In this document: one piece after another, positions 10,954 to 20,376 of the stretch | Position numbering within the stretch: position 1 is the first letter of the stretch | Layout of the letters: every line of letters starts with the position of its first letter | NCBI RefSeq assembly: GCF_007018965.1 | Contig: NZ_VJYZ01000010.1 | Span: 286,168 to 350,167 of the forward strand | Direction: 5' to 3' | Length of the DNA: 64,000 nucleotides | DNA from: Paracoccus marinus | Lineage (GTDB): Bacteria; Pseudomonadota; Alphaproteobacteria; Rhodobacterales; Rhodobacteraceae | Translations under genes and position numbers: made by a program | The notes under the pieces: generated by a model | The model's input: only the letters and a program-made list of their open reading frames with translations | What the model was told of the DNA's origin: nothing | The model's database searches: none

Positions 10954-11979
10954 GTGCCGGGTTGGTGGACAGGCTACTGGCGTAAGATCCGGCTGCGCGC
11001 GCGCCGCCAGTATTTCCTTGGCCGCGCCATCCGCCGCAGGCGGGCGCTGTCGCCCGTGGCCAACCGCACGAGGGCGATCGGCAGCGGCGCGATCCTGTGC
11101 TTCGTCACCCTGCGGAACGAGGCGGTGCGCCTGCCGTATTTCCTGGATTACTACCGCGCGCTGGGGGTCGATCACTTCCTGGTCGTGGACAACGACAGCG
11201 ACGACGGCAGCCGCGCGCTGCTGGAAGCGCAGCCGGACGTGTCGCTGTGGACGACGAAGGCCAGCTACAAGGGATCGCGCTACGGCCTCGACTGGGTCAA
11301 CTGGCTGCTGTTCCGGCACGGCACCGGGCACTGGTGCCTGACCGTCGATCCCGATGAGTTCCTCGTCTATCCCCATTGCGACGTGCGGCCGCTGCGGGCG
11401 CTGACCGACTGGCTGGACAGTTCGGCCTATCGCGCGTTTCCGGCGATGATGCTGGACATGTATCCCCGTGGATCGGTTACCGAACGCATCTACGCCGCGG
11501 GCGAGAACCCGCTGGACATCGCGGCATGGTTCGACCCCGCCAACTACATGATCCGCAAGAACCGCGAATACGGGAACCTGTGGATCCAGGGCGGGCCGCG
11601 CGCGCGGGCCTTCTTTGCGGACGATCCGCAGAATGCGCCCGCGCTGAACAAGATCCCGCTGGTCCGCTGGGCGCGGCACTATGCCTATGTCAGCTCGACC
11701 CACATGCTTCTGCCGCGTTCGCTGAACCTCGTCTACGACGAGAACGGGGGCGAGCGGGCATCCGGCATCCTGCTGCACACCAAGTTCCTGTCCACCTTCG
11801 TAGGAAAATCCGACGAGGAGATGACGCGCGGCCAGCACTATGCCGGCAGCCGCGAATACAAGGCCTATCACTCGGCGCTTCAGAACCAGCCGCAGCTCTG
11901 GTGCCCGGAATCGATCGAATACGAGGGCTGGCGCCAGCTCGAGCATCTGGGCCTGATCTCGCGGGGGAACTGGCCGTGA
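10954..11979 (+). CDS. Glycosyltransferase family 2-like protein (PF13704 type)
   Basis: 341 residues. Residues about 48-130 match the alternative GT2 family that reads LRNEAVRLPYFLDYYRALGVDHFLVVDNDSDDGS, with the acidic metal site in LTVDPDEFLVYP. These proteins are common next to sulfotransferases in Rhodobacteraceae exopolysaccharide loci. Start GTG at 10954. The stop overlaps the ATG of the following GT14 gene (TGATG). Substrate unknown. Confidence 0.82.
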   Translation: MPGWWTGYWRKIRLRARRQYFLGRAIRRRRALSPVANRTRAIGSGAILCFVTLRNEAVRLPYFLDYYRALGVDHFLVVDNDSDDGSRALLEAQPDVSLWTTKASYKGSRYGLDWVNWLLFRHGTGHWCLTVDPDEFLVYPHCDVRPLRALTDWLDSSAYRAFPAMMLDMYPRGSVTERIYAAGENPLDIAAWFDPANYMIRKNREYGNLWIQGGPRARAFFADDPQNAPALNKIPLVRWARHYAYVSSTHMLLPRSLNLVYDENGGERASGILLHTKFLSTFVGKSDEEMTRGQHYAGSREYKAYHSALQNQPQLWCPESIEYEGWRQLEHLGLISRGNWP

Positions 11980-13700
11980 TGTACGCGGCCCGCCCCGTGC
12001 CGTCGGTGCCGACGACCGCCGACCGCGCCGCGGACGCGCCGGCCGCGCGGCTGGGCGTCGTGATGCTGTGCCACGAAAACCTCGACCTTGCCACGCGGAT
12101 GGCGCGGATCTGGGCCGAGGGGGGCGCCACCGTCGCGATCCACGTGGACGCCAAGGTGCCCGACGCCGCGTTCGCGGCCATGCGCCAGACGCTGGCGGAC
12201 TGCGCGCGGGTCCTGTTCGCGCCGCGCCGCGCCTGCGAATGGGGCACCTTCAGCCTGGTCGCCGCCACGCAGGACACGGCGCAGGCGCTGCTGGCGGCCG
12301 ATCCCGACCTGACCCACGTCCTCACCGTGTCGGGCGCCTGCCTGCCGCTGCGCCCGGTCGAGGAACTGATCGAGTTCCTGTCCGCCCGCCCCGACCGCGA
12401 CTTCATCGAAAGCGTGAACGCCTCCGATGTGGGCTGGGCGATCGGGGGGCTGGACCTTGAACGGTTTACCCTGCGGTTCCCGTTCTCGTTCCGCCGCCAG
12501 CGCAACCTGTTCGACCGCTACGTGAACCTGCAACGGCGGCTGAACCTGTCGCGCCGCATTCCCGAAGGGGTGATCCCGCATCTGGGGTCGCAGTGGTGGT
12601 GCCTGACCGTGCGCACGCTGACCGCCATCCTGTCGGACCGGGAGCGCGCGCGGTACGACCGCTATTTCCGCCACGTGTGGATCCCGGACGAAAGCTATTT
12701 CCAGACCTTGGCGCGGCGGCACACGCTGGGGATCGAAAGCCGGTCGCTCACGCTGTCCAAGTTCGACGGGCAGGGCAAGCCCTACGTCTTTTACGACGAC
12801 CACCGCGACATGCTGGCGCAGTCGGGCTGCTTCGTCGCCCGCAAGATATGGCCGCGCGCGCAGGGCCTGTACGAGGCGTTTCCCCGCCCCGCGCAGACGG
12901 CCGAGCCCGACAGCTACATGATCGACCGCCTGATCGACCAGGCGGTCGCGCGCCGCAAGGTGGGCCGGCCGGGCCTCTACATGCAAAGCCGCTTTCCCCG
13001 CAAAGACGCCGAGAACGGCAAGACCGCCGCGCCCTACACGGTGCTTTACGGCCTTGCCGAAGCCTATCCCGGCCTGACGGAATGGCTGCCATTCCATGTC
13101 GACGCGGACGTCCACGGCCACCTGTTCGCCGAAACGGGTGTCGAATTCAGCGGCGGCCGCAGGCTGGGACCGGGCTGCCTGAGCGGCAGCGCCGCGATGC
13201 GCAACCTTGACCCGCAGGGGTTCCTCACCTCGCTGATCCGGGTGACGAAGCGGCGGCAGATGTTCCAGTTCAGCCCGCGCGACGACCAGCAGCTCAACTG
13301 GTTCATGGGCACCGACCCCAACATGCGGCTTCTGGTCATCACCGGCGCGTGGGCGGTGCCCTTGCTGCATTCCGGCATGCCATTCGACGACGTGCGCCGC
13401 GCGGCCGCGATCCTGCAACGGCGCGAGCTGGATTTCCTCAATATCCTCGATTCCGTCTGGCTGAAGGCGCAGGTGAGCCGCTGGAACCTGGCCGAGATCG
13501 GCGCCGACCCGCTGCCGCCGCTGGCGACGCTGCTGGAAACCGACGACCTGCCCGACGGCGCGCCCGCGCCCGCCGACCTGACGGGAATGCTTGCATTCCT
13601 CGACCGGCTGCGCAACGCGGGGCTGCGCCCGCGCAAGATGGGCGATTTCCGCCATCCCGAACGATCCGCCCGGCCCCCGATCATCAAGGACGCCTCATGA
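11979..13700 (+). CDS. GT14-like beta-1,6-GlcNAc transferase with DUF5927 C-terminus
   Basis: 573 residues in two parts. The N-terminal half (about 25-290) resembles core-2/I-branching enzymes (GT14): LGVVMLCHENLDLATRMA, VAIHVDAK, HVLTVSGACLPLRP, GSQWWCLT and the WIPDESYFQTL motif. The C-terminal half fits the DUF5927 domain that accompanies this family in Rhodobacteraceae. Likely adds a branch sugar to a surface glycan. Overlaps the preceding gene by one base and the next by four (ATGA), so the three are translationally coupled. Confidence 0.8.
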   Translation: MYAARPVPSVPTTADRAADAPAARLGVVMLCHENLDLATRMARIWAEGGATVAIHVDAKVPDAAFAAMRQTLADCARVLFAPRRACEWGTFSLVAATQDTAQALLAADPDLTHVLTVSGACLPLRPVEELIEFLSARPDRDFIESVNASDVGWAIGGLDLERFTLRFPFSFRRQRNLFDRYVNLQRRLNLSRRIPEGVIPHLGSQWWCLTVRTLTAILSDRERARYDRYFRHVWIPDESYFQTLARRHTLGIESRSLTLSKFDGQGKPYVFYDDHRDMLAQSGCFVARKIWPRAQGLYEAFPRPAQTAEPDSYMIDRLIDQAVARRKVGRPGLYMQSRFPRKDAENGKTAAPYTVLYGLAEAYPGLTEWLPFHVDADVHGHLFAETGVEFSGGRRLGPGCLSGSAAMRNLDPQGFLTSLIRVTKRRQMFQFSPRDDQQLNWFMGTDPNMRLLVITGAWAVPLLHSGMPFDDVRRAAAILQRRELDFLNILDSVWLKAQVSRWNLAEIGADPLPPLATLLETDDLPDGAPAPADLTGMLAFLDRLRNAGLRPRKMGDFRHPERSARPPIIKDAS

Positions 13701-15082
13701 CGCCGCAGCCCTTCCGCAGCTTCGTGATCTTTGCCGAGATGCGAACCGGGTCGAACCTTCTGGAAGCTACGCTGAACGCGATCAAGCGCGTCACCTGCTT
13801 TGGCGAGGCGTTCAACCCCTACATGCTGGGCTGGCCCGACAAGGACGAGCTGCGCGGCGTGACGATGGCCGAACGCGACGCCGACCCGATGGCGCTGTTC
13901 GAGGCGATCCGCTCGCACCCCAACATGACGGGGTTCCGGTATTTCCACGATCACGACCCGCGCATCCTCGACGCGATCCTGGACGACCATAGCTGCGCCA
14001 AGATCGTCCTCGCCCGCAACCCGCTGGACAGCTACGTCTCGACCCGGCTCGCCTATGCGACGAACCAGTGGAAGCTGAACGAGACGGAAACCCCGATCCC
14101 CGCCCGCATCCGCTTCGACCCGGCCGAGTTCGCGCAGGCCATGTCCGAGGTCGAGCAGTTCCAGCTGCGCGTCCTGCACCGGCTCCAGACCAGCGGTCAG
14201 GCGGCGTTCTGGCTGGGCTATGACGATCTGCGCGACGCGGACGTGATGACCGGCCTTCTGCACTGGCTTGGCCGGACCGATCTGGAACGGGTCGAACCCG
14301 CCAGCGACCAGGTGCCCCAGAACCCGCGCGAACTGGCCGAAAAAGTCGAGAACTTCGACGAGATGCAGGCGGCGCTGGCGGCGATGGACCCGTTCCAGTC
14401 CCGCCGCCTGCCCAGCTTCGAGCCGCGGCGCGGCCCGGCCGTCCCGTCGTTTCTGGGCGTGGACGCGGGGCGCGGGCTGGTATTCATGCCGGTCAAGGGC
14501 GGCCCGTCGGACGTGGTCGATCCCTGGCTGCGCGGCCTTGGCGCCGTCACCGCCGACTTCAACCAGAACAGCCTGCGCCAGTGGAAACGCCAGCGTCCCG
14601 GCCATCGCGGCTTCACGGTCGTGCGCCACCCGCTGCCGCGCGCATGGGCCGCGTTCACCGCGCTTGCGAACGGCGGCAACGCCGACCTGCGCGAGGTCCT
14701 GCGCACGGTCCACCGCGTTCCCCTGCCCGAAGGCGGGGTGCAGGCGATCGCGCCCGACGCGCGTGCGGACGTGTTCGCGGCCTTTCTCGACTTCCTGCGC
14801 CGCAACCTGAACGGCCAGACGACGCTCGCCACCCATCCGGGCTGGGCCACGCAGTCCGAGGTCGTGTCGGGCTTCGCGCGCTTCGGCGCCCCCGATATGA
14901 TCGTGCGCGAGGACCGGATGGCCGAGGACCTGGGCTTTCTGTCCCGCGCGGCGGGGATCGACGCGGCCCCGCCTGCGCCCGCACCGCTGCCGGACCTGCT
15001 GGACGACGCGGGCCTGCGCAAGGCCGCAAAGGCCGCCTATCTGCGCGACTACGTGGCTTTCGGGTTCCCGGACCAGCCCTAG
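13697..15082 (+). CDS. Two-domain sulfotransferase
   Basis: Predicted to move sulfate from PAPS to a carbohydrate. 461 residues, about twice a usual sulfotransferase. The N-terminal half has the 5'-phosphosulfate loop FAEMRTGSNLLEATLN and the 3'-phosphate motif IVLARNPLDSYVS. The C-terminal half contains a second, divergent module with FTVVRHPLPRAWAAFTAL. Whether both halves are catalytic is unclear. It closes the plus-strand cluster that begins with cysQ, which would recycle the PAP formed. Confidence 0.82.
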   Translation: MTPQPFRSFVIFAEMRTGSNLLEATLNAIKRVTCFGEAFNPYMLGWPDKDELRGVTMAERDADPMALFEAIRSHPNMTGFRYFHDHDPRILDAILDDHSCAKIVLARNPLDSYVSTRLAYATNQWKLNETETPIPARIRFDPAEFAQAMSEVEQFQLRVLHRLQTSGQAAFWLGYDDLRDADVMTGLLHWLGRTDLERVEPASDQVPQNPRELAEKVENFDEMQAALAAMDPFQSRRLPSFEPRRGPAVPSFLGVDAGRGLVFMPVKGGPSDVVDPWLRGLGAVTADFNQNSLRQWKRQRPGHRGFTVVRHPLPRAWAAFTALANGGNADLREVLRTVHRVPLPEGGVQAIAPDARADVFAAFLDFLRRNLNGQTTLATHPGWATQSEVVSGFARFGAPDMIVREDRMAEDLGFLSRAAGIDAAPPAPAPLPDLLDDAGLRKAAKAAYLRDYVAFGFPDQP

Positions 15083-15091
15083 CCGCGCGCT

Positions 15092-16093
15092 TCAGCCTTG
15101 CGGCGTCATCGCCTTGCGCGACCGCGACCGGGCGATCCCCAGCTGCCGTTCGCGCCAGATGATCGCGATGCCCGCCGCGATGATGACCGCGGCACCCGCC
15201 AGCATCGTGGTGGTCGCCACCTCGCCGAACACGAACCAGCCGATCAGCAGCGCCAGCACCATCGACGCATAGTCGAACGGCGCCACCAGCGACGCGTCGG
15301 CATAGCGGTAGGACGAGGTCAGCATGATCTGCCCGATCCCGCCCAGCGTCCCGGTGGCGACCAGCAGCGCCGCCGTCGCGGGCGAGGGCCAGACCCAGCC
15401 GAACGGCAGCGATACCAGCGCCAGCACGGTCGAGGTCACGGAAAACCAGAACACGATCGCCGAGGTGCGTTCCTGCGTGACCATCCGCCGGATGAAGATC
15501 TGCGCCAGCGCCCCAAGCGCCGCGCCGGCAAGCGTCACCACGGCGCCCAGCGTCTCGCGCGTGGACACGTCGGCGCCGCCGCTGCCCAGGCGCGGCGACA
15601 GCACGATCAGCACGCCGACGATCCCCAGCAGCACCATGCTGATCCTGAAGCCGCGGATCTCCTCGCCCAGGAACATGCCCGCGAACAGGACCGTCAGCAG
15701 CGGCATCGCATAGCCCAGTGCTGTCTGCTCGGGCAGCGGCAGCAGTCCAAGGCCCGCGAACCCGCAGACCATCGCCATCGTCCCGATGATCCCGCGATAG
15801 AAGTGGCTCATCGGCCGATGGGTCCGCAGCCCGGTCCCCAGTTCGCCCCGCGACGCGAGCCACACCAGGATCACGGGAATCGCGAAGAACGAGCGGAAGA
15901 ACACCTGCTCGCCCACCGGCACCTCGTCGGCGGTGGCCTTGAGGATCGCGCCCATGACGGTAAAGACCGTGACGCTGCCGAGCTTGAGGGTGATCCCCTT
16001 CAGCGGGTTCTGGAAAGGCAGGGCACTGGGGGCGGCGCGCGGCAGGTCGGCGGGGCGAAGGTCGTCGGGGCGCAGGTCGTCGGGGGTCGTCAT
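15092..16093 (-). CDS. EamA/DMT-family transporter
   Basis: Drug/metabolite exporter-type permease, 333 residues, two EamA repeats and about ten transmembrane helices (for example [24 protein letters not shown] and [21 protein letters not shown]). Substrate unknown. The cytoplasmic N-terminus has a small repeated DDLRP motif coded by a short tandem DNA repeat near 16053-16090. Its start overlaps the queG stop by four bases (ATGA). Confidence 0.88.
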   Translation of the reverse strand: MTTPDDLRPDDLRPADLPRAAPSALPFQNPLKGITLKLGSVTVFTVMGAILKATADEVPVGEQVFFRSFFAIPVILVWLASRGELGTGLRTHRPMSHFYRGIIGTMAMVCGFAGLGLLPLPEQTALGYAMPLLTVLFAGMFLGEEIRGFRISMVLLGIVGVLIVLSPRLGSGGADVSTRETLGAVVTLAGAALGALAQIFIRRMVTQERTSAIVFWFSVTSTVLALVSLPFGWVWPSPATAALLVATGTLGGIGQIMLTSSYRYADASLVAPFDYASMVLALLIGWFVFGEVATTTMLAGAAVIIAAGIAIIWRERQLGIARSRSRKAMTPQG

Positions 16094-17187
16094 GCCAGCC
16101 GCGCCACGGCCCAGCGGGCCGCGTCCGCGACCGCCGCGTCGGGGTCGTCCACTAGCGCGCGCGCGAACGGCGCCAGCCGCGCCTGCCCGCTGTTTCCCAG
16201 CGCATACATCACGTTCCGCACCATCCTGTCCCGCCCGATCCGCTTGATCGGACTGCCCGCGAACCGCGCCCGGAAACCCGCGTCGTCAAGCACCGCCAAC
16301 TCCTCCAGAGCGGGTGCGCGGTGGGGGCCGTGATAGCGCATCTCGCTGGCGTCGACGGCGAACTTGTTCCACGGGCAGGCCGCAAGGCAATCGTCGCAGC
16401 CATAGATGCGATTGCCAAGCAGAGGCCGCAATTGTTCATCGACCGGGCCGCGATGCTCGATCGTCAGGTAGGAAATGCAGCGCCGCGCATCCAGCTGGAA
16501 CGGCGCCGGAAAGGCCCGGGTGGGGCAGGCGTCCAGACAGGCGGTGCAGCTGCCGCAGTGGTCGCGCTCGGCCGGATCGGGCGGCAGGTCCAGCGTGGTG
16601 AAGATCGCGCCAAGGAAGAACCAGTTCCCCAGTTCGCGCGACAGGACGTTGGTGTGCTTGCCCTGCCAGCCCAGCCCCGCCGCCTGCGCCAGCGGCTTTT
16701 CCATCACCGGCGCGGTATCGACAAAGACCTTGATCTCGGCCCCCGTCTGATCGACCAGCCAGCGGCCGACGCGCTTCAGCCGCGCCTTGACGAGATCATG
16801 ATAGTCGCGCCCCTGCGCATAGACGCTGACCGCGCCCCGGTCCGCGCGGCCAAGGTCCACGCGGGGATCGTGGCCGGGGGTATAGACCTCGGCCAGCATC
16901 ACGACCGACCGCGCCTCGCGCCACAGCGCGGCCGGGTCGCCGCGCCAGTGCGTCCGCTCGGCCATCCAGCCCATCTGCCCGTGCCGTCCCTTCGCGACGA
17001 AATCGGCCAGCCGCGCCGCCGCCTGCGGGATCGCGCCCGGCGTGGTCACGCGCACGGCCGAAAATCCTTCGGCCAGCGCGCGGGCGACCAGCGCGTTCTT
17101 TTTTGCCGAAATATCCCCGGGGGAATCGCCCGCCGGGCGATGGGGGGCGGCGCCCCCCTGCGGCCGGTCAGAAGTCAAGCTGGGCAT
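16090..17187 (-). CDS. queG: Epoxyqueuosine reductase
   Basis: Last step of queuosine synthesis: reduces epoxyqueuosine in tRNA using cobalamin and two 4Fe-4S clusters. 365 residues. Catalytic Asp in [15 protein letters not shown], cluster motifs [16 protein letters not shown] and [14 protein letters not shown], and the conserved [13 protein letters not shown] stretch. Its first 20 bases overlap the end of the upstream GST gene. A HEAT-like C-terminus ([15 protein letters not shown] repeats) is retained. Confidence 0.95.
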   Translation of the reverse strand: MPSLTSDRPQGGAAPHRPAGDSPGDISAKKNALVARALAEGFSAVRVTTPGAIPQAAARLADFVAKGRHGQMGWMAERTHWRGDPAALWREARSVVMLAEVYTPGHDPRVDLGRADRGAVSVYAQGRDYHDLVKARLKRVGRWLVDQTGAEIKVFVDTAPVMEKPLAQAAGLGWQGKHTNVLSRELGNWFFLGAIFTTLDLPPDPAERDHCGSCTACLDACPTRAFPAPFQLDARRCISYLTIEHRGPVDEQLRPLLGNRIYGCDDCLAACPWNKFAVDASEMRYHGPHRAPALEELAVLDDAGFRARFAGSPIKRIGRDRMVRNVMYALGNSGQARLAPFARALVDDPDAAVADAARWAVARLA

Positions 17188-17848
17188 AATGCGGCGCGGG
17201 CGGGATGCCCGGCACCTGATCGGCCAGCACGCTGCGGAACGCGGGCCGCGACTTCACGGTCGCATACCAGTCGCGCAGCGTGGCCGAGCGGTCCCAGTCC
17301 ACGTCCGAGATGTAGTCGAGGCACGACAGATGCGCCGCAGCGGTGAAGTCGGCAAGGCTCAGCGTGTTCCCCGCCAGCCACTTCCGCGTTTCCAGCAGGC
17401 CGGTCAGGTAATCCATGTGGTCCTTGACCGCACGCAGGCCGCCCTTGACCAGCTTGCTGTCGGGATAGCCCGCCTTCATCACCTTCTTCCACACCCGTTC
17501 GGACAGGATGGGCTGGGTGACTTCCTCGTTGAACTTGTCGTCGAACCACGCGCAAAGGCGGCGCACCTCGTAGCGTTCCAGGGGCGAGCCGGGCATCAGG
17601 GGCGGGGCGGGGACCGTCTCGTCCAGGTACTCGCAGATGGCCTGGCTTTCGGCCATCAGCCGCCCGTCCATCCGCAGGACCGGGATCTTGCCCGCGGGAT
17701 TGCGCTTGAGGACCTCGGACCCCGGCTCCCAATAGCGTTCCTCGACCAGCTCGACCTCGATCCGCTTCTCGCCCAGGACCAGCCGCACCTTGCGGCAGAA
17801 CGGGGACAGCGCGATGTGGTAAAGGCGCGGGGTGGTCGTGGCGGTCAT
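17168..17848 (-). CDS. Glutathione S-transferase family protein
   Basis: Cytosolic GST, about 226 residues. The N-terminal thioredoxin-like domain has [20 protein letters not shown] and the glutathione-binding [22 protein letters not shown]. The C-terminal helical domain includes [24 protein letters not shown]. Start taken at the Met before [11 protein letters not shown]; Met codons at 17854 and 17878 are alternatives. Substrate not predictable. Same strand as queG, overlapping it. Confidence 0.88.
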   Translation of the reverse strand: MTATTTPRLYHIALSPFCRKVRLVLGEKRIEVELVEERYWEPGSEVLKRNPAGKIPVLRMDGRLMAESQAICEYLDETVPAPPLMPGSPLERYEVRRLCAWFDDKFNEEVTQPILSERVWKKVMKAGYPDSKLVKGGLRAVKDHMDYLTGLLETRKWLAGNTLSLADFTAAAHLSCLDYISDVDWDRSATLRDWYATVKSRPAFRSVLADQVPGIPPAPHYAQLDF

Positions 17849-17943
17849 GGACATGCGGGCGATCTGGTCTGGGCTCATGGCGTGCGGGGGACCTTGCGGT
17901 CATACGCGCCGGGCGCGCGCGTTTCAACCGCGGGGGCGGCAGC

Positions 17944-18714
17944 TCAGCCGGCCGGAACCTCGCGCTGGAAGCAGGCGGCGCGGCCGTCGGCATCGATGGT
18001 GGCCGCCCCGTCGGCGATGGCGCGCGCGCGGCGCGATCCGGGGTCGGGGCTGCGGGTCTTGGGCGCGGGCAGGACCGCAGCCAGGGCCGCCGCCTGCCGC
18101 GCGGTCAGCTTGTCGGGGGTGGTCCCGAACAGCTCGCGCGCGGCGGCGTCGATGCCGAATATGCCGGGGCCGAACTCGGCCACGTTCAGATAGGCCTCGA
18201 GGATGCGGCGCTTGGACCAGACCGCCTCGATCATCGGGGTATAGACCGTTTCCAGCAGCTTGCGTGCCCAGCTTCGCCCCTGCCACAGATACACGTTCTT
18301 CGCCGTCTGCTGCGTGATGGTCGATGCGCCGCGGTTCGACCCGGACGCGACGACGCGCCGGATCTCGGTCATGTCGAAGCCCCAGTGGGTGCAGAAATTG
18401 GCGTCCTCGGCCGCGACGACCGAGCGTGCGACCACCGGCGCGATGTCGTCCATCCGCACCCAGGCGCGGGGGCCGGGCCCGGCCTCGCGCATGATGGTCC
18501 AGGTCGTCGGCGGGTTGACCATCCAGTAAAGGACGACCAGCGCCGCCATCAGCGCCACCACCCGCAGCGCGAACCACCTGAGCGGTCGGGTAAGCCGCCC
18601 GAGCGGCCGCAGCAGGCGCGTGACCCCGCCCCGTCGCCGCGCGGGCGGCACGGGAACGGGGTCATCGACCGGCGGGGCAGGGGGCGTGCCAAAGCGCATG
18701 GGGCGTGGTGTCAC
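17944..18714 (-). CDS. mtgA: Monofunctional peptidoglycan glycosyltransferase
   Basis: Polymerises lipid II into glycan strands at the inner membrane (GT51). 256 residues: a basic Pro-rich N-terminus, one membrane helix (LRVVALMAALVVLYWMV), then the catalytic domain with AAEDANFCTHWGFDM (catalytic Glu) and GASTITQQTAKN, and the third motif KRRILEAYLNVAEFGPG. No transpeptidase domain follows. A Met at 18699 is an alternative start. Confidence 0.93.
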   Translation of the reverse strand: MTPRPMRFGTPPAPPVDDPVPVPPARRRGGVTRLLRPLGRLTRPLRWFALRVVALMAALVVLYWMVNPPTTWTIMREAGPGPRAWVRMDDIAPVVARSVVAAEDANFCTHWGFDMTEIRRVVASGSNRGASTITQQTAKNVYLWQGRSWARKLLETVYTPMIEAVWSKRRILEAYLNVAEFGPGIFGIDAAARELFGTTPDKLTARQAAALAAVLPAPKTRSPDPGSRRARAIADGAATIDADGRAACFQREVPAG

Positions 18715-18749
18715 GCCCCCGCGCCGCGCGTCAAGTTCGGCGTGAGGGG

Positions 18750-19373
18750 CTACAGCCGCGGAGGCCGGGACGGATCGGCCGCCACGTCTCCAGCCGGACC
18801 GTCGCTGTCGGGCCCGTCCTCGGCCAGGATCGACGACTTGTGGGCGCCCGTGCGCGCGTGCGGCACGGTGACGGCCTGACCCGCCCCGCCCGACAGCGCA
18901 GACCGCAGTCGCGCCTCATCCTCGTTCCCCAGCGAGGTCTGGATCACCCGCGCCGTGCTGCCATAGCGTTCCAGCCGCGGCAGCAGCTTGTCGAGGTTCA
19001 TCTTGCGCGACAGGATGAACACCGCGCCGCTGCCGACCGGAACCGTCTTGCCGATCTGGCGGATGAAATCGTCGTTGATGCCATAATCGGAGGCATTTCC
19101 GGCCAGCGCCCCGGCCCCCGCCCCGACCGCCGCGCCGAGCAGCGGATTGAGGAACAGAAGCCCGATCAACCCGCCCCAGAACCCGCCGCCCAAGGCGCCC
19201 GCCGCCGTCAGGTTCGCCGCCTGGTGCAGCTGGTAATGCTCGGCATCCGGCCGGGTGACGACGACCGCGTCCTCGAGCTCGACAAGGTATTCGGACTGCG
19301 CCTTCGCAAGATCCTGCCGCACGGCAAAGGCGTCATCCTGGTTGTCGAAGGCGATCACGATGAGGTCGGACAT
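18750..19373 (-). CDS. DUF1269 family membrane protein
   Basis: 207 residues. Residues 1-50 form an alpha/beta segment (DLIVIAFDNQDDAFAVRQDL), followed by a glycine-rich hydrophobic hairpin (LGGGFWGGLIGLLFLNPLLG) and a second alpha/beta part. This is the DUF1269 layout, whose function is unknown. The last 45 residues are a disordered, acidic, Pro-rich tail absent from most relatives. No functional link to its neighbours is apparent. Confidence 0.85.
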   Translation of the reverse strand: MSDLIVIAFDNQDDAFAVRQDLAKAQSEYLVELEDAVVVTRPDAEHYQLHQAANLTAAGALGGGFWGGLIGLLFLNPLLGAAVGAGAGALAGNASDYGINDDFIRQIGKTVPVGSGAVFILSRKMNLDKLLPRLERYGSTARVIQTSLGNEDEARLRSALSGGAGQAVTVPHARTGAHKSSILAEDGPDSDGPAGDVAADPSRPPRL

Positions 19374-19458
19374 GGGTTCCTCGGGGCTGGCTCTTGTTGC
19401 GGCCCAACCCCCGCCGCGCGCGCTCGGTTCCCCCCGCGGTTCCCCGCAGCCGCCCTCG

Positions 19459-19848
19459 CTAGCGCGCCCCGGGGCGAAGGCTCATGGCGTAGCCCTCGAC
19501 GTTGCCCTTGCCGCCGCCGATCGACCAGCGGGCGGGATCGTCGTATTCGAACTGCACGTCGATCTCCGGTCCCGGCCGGCTGATCTGGACCAGCGCCTGC
19601 ACCCAGCGCTTGCCAACCTCGGCGGCCATGACGTCCTGAAGGTCGGCGGCGAGGTTGATGAGGTCATCGCCGTTCTCGTCGGGCAGCGATCCTTCCCAGT
19701 CGTCGCCGGAATAGACGTAGCCGTTCATCGACGTGTGCCCCGGCTCGACGTTGATGACGATCGAGATTCCGTCCCAGTCGCTGTTCATGTAGGCCGGATC
19801 GGACAGGATCGCGTAGCCGATATCCGTGATCAGGTCGTCTTTGCTCAT
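19459..19848 (-). CDS. Orphan YezG/DUF600-like immunity protein (copy 3)
   Basis: 129 residues, acidic and soluble. It shares the layout of the two immunity proteins upstream: DDLITDIGYAILSD at the start, WDGISIVINVEPGHTSMNGYVY in the middle, and GPEIDVQFEYDDPARWS near the end. It is the most divergent of the three and ends the array, so it may protect against a toxin variant no longer encoded nearby. Family assignment to YezG/DUF600 is by motif (Trp-rich, FEYDDP.RW) and genetic context with a DNase toxin, not by a search. Confidence 0.7.
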   Translation of the reverse strand: MSKDDLITDIGYAILSDPAYMNSDWDGISIVINVEPGHTSMNGYVYSGDDWEGSLPDENGDDLINLAADLQDVMAAEVGKRWVQALVQISRPGPEIDVQFEYDDPARWSIGGGKGNVEGYAMSLRPGAR

Positions 19849-19882
19849 TGGATGGGGCTTTCTGCTATGGGCTTGCTAATGA

Positions 19883-19898
19883 GCGGGGGTGCCCCCGC
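19883..19898. terminator. Hairpin between immunity genes 2 and 3
   Basis: Perfect GC inverted repeat (GCGGGG arms, short loop) in the 125-base gap between two immunity genes, in otherwise AT-richer DNA. No U tract on either side, so termination strength is uncertain; it could separate expression of the last immunity gene from the toxin operon. Confidence 0.35.
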
Positions 19899-19973
19899 GT
19901 CTCGCAGTGATGATGAATTCGCTGTTAGTTGCAACGTTGTTAGCCGACAAGAATTGGTAGCTTCGCCGCAGGC

Positions 19974-20372
19974 CTAATTACTTGTTTGCACCGGCGGCCT
20001 CAGGCTTTCGGCGTAATCCGCCAGATCGAGGCTGACCTTTTTCAGCGACCAGCGCGTGGGGTCGTCGTATTCGAACTGGATGTCGATTTCTGGGCCCGGA
20101 CGGGTGATGTGGATGAGGGCCTGCTTCCAACGGTTGCCGGTTTCGGCGGCCATGGCGTCCTGAAGCTCCTGAAGGGAGTCGAACAGCTCAAGAGAGTATT
20201 CTTCAAGTTGAAGCCCCTCCCATTCCGTTGCGAGAAACCGATAGCCGGTCCTCTGAAGGTGCCCTGGCTGAATGGTGGCAACGAAAGACAAGGCATCCCA
20301 CGACGCGGCCCGGACAGCACTGTCAGATAGAATCAGTTCGCCAATTTTCATGACGAGATCGTTCTGGCTCAT
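19974..20372 (-). CDS. YezG/DUF600-like immunity protein (copy 2)
   Basis: 132 residues. The N-terminal half (MSQNDLVMKIGELILSD...) differs from copy 1, but from AAETGNRWKQALIHITRPG through ADYAESLRPP the two are nearly identical. Begins four bases after the truncated toxin module stops, so each toxin C-terminus is directly followed by its own immunity gene. Expected to bind and block the nuclease domain in the cytoplasm (inference from position and family). Confidence 0.75.
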   Translation of the reverse strand: MSQNDLVMKIGELILSDSAVRAASWDALSFVATIQPGHLQRTGYRFLATEWEGLQLEEYSLELFDSLQELQDAMAAETGNRWKQALIHITRPGPEIDIQFEYDDPTRWSLKKVSLDLADYAESLRPPVQTSN

Positions 20373-20376
20373 CGGA

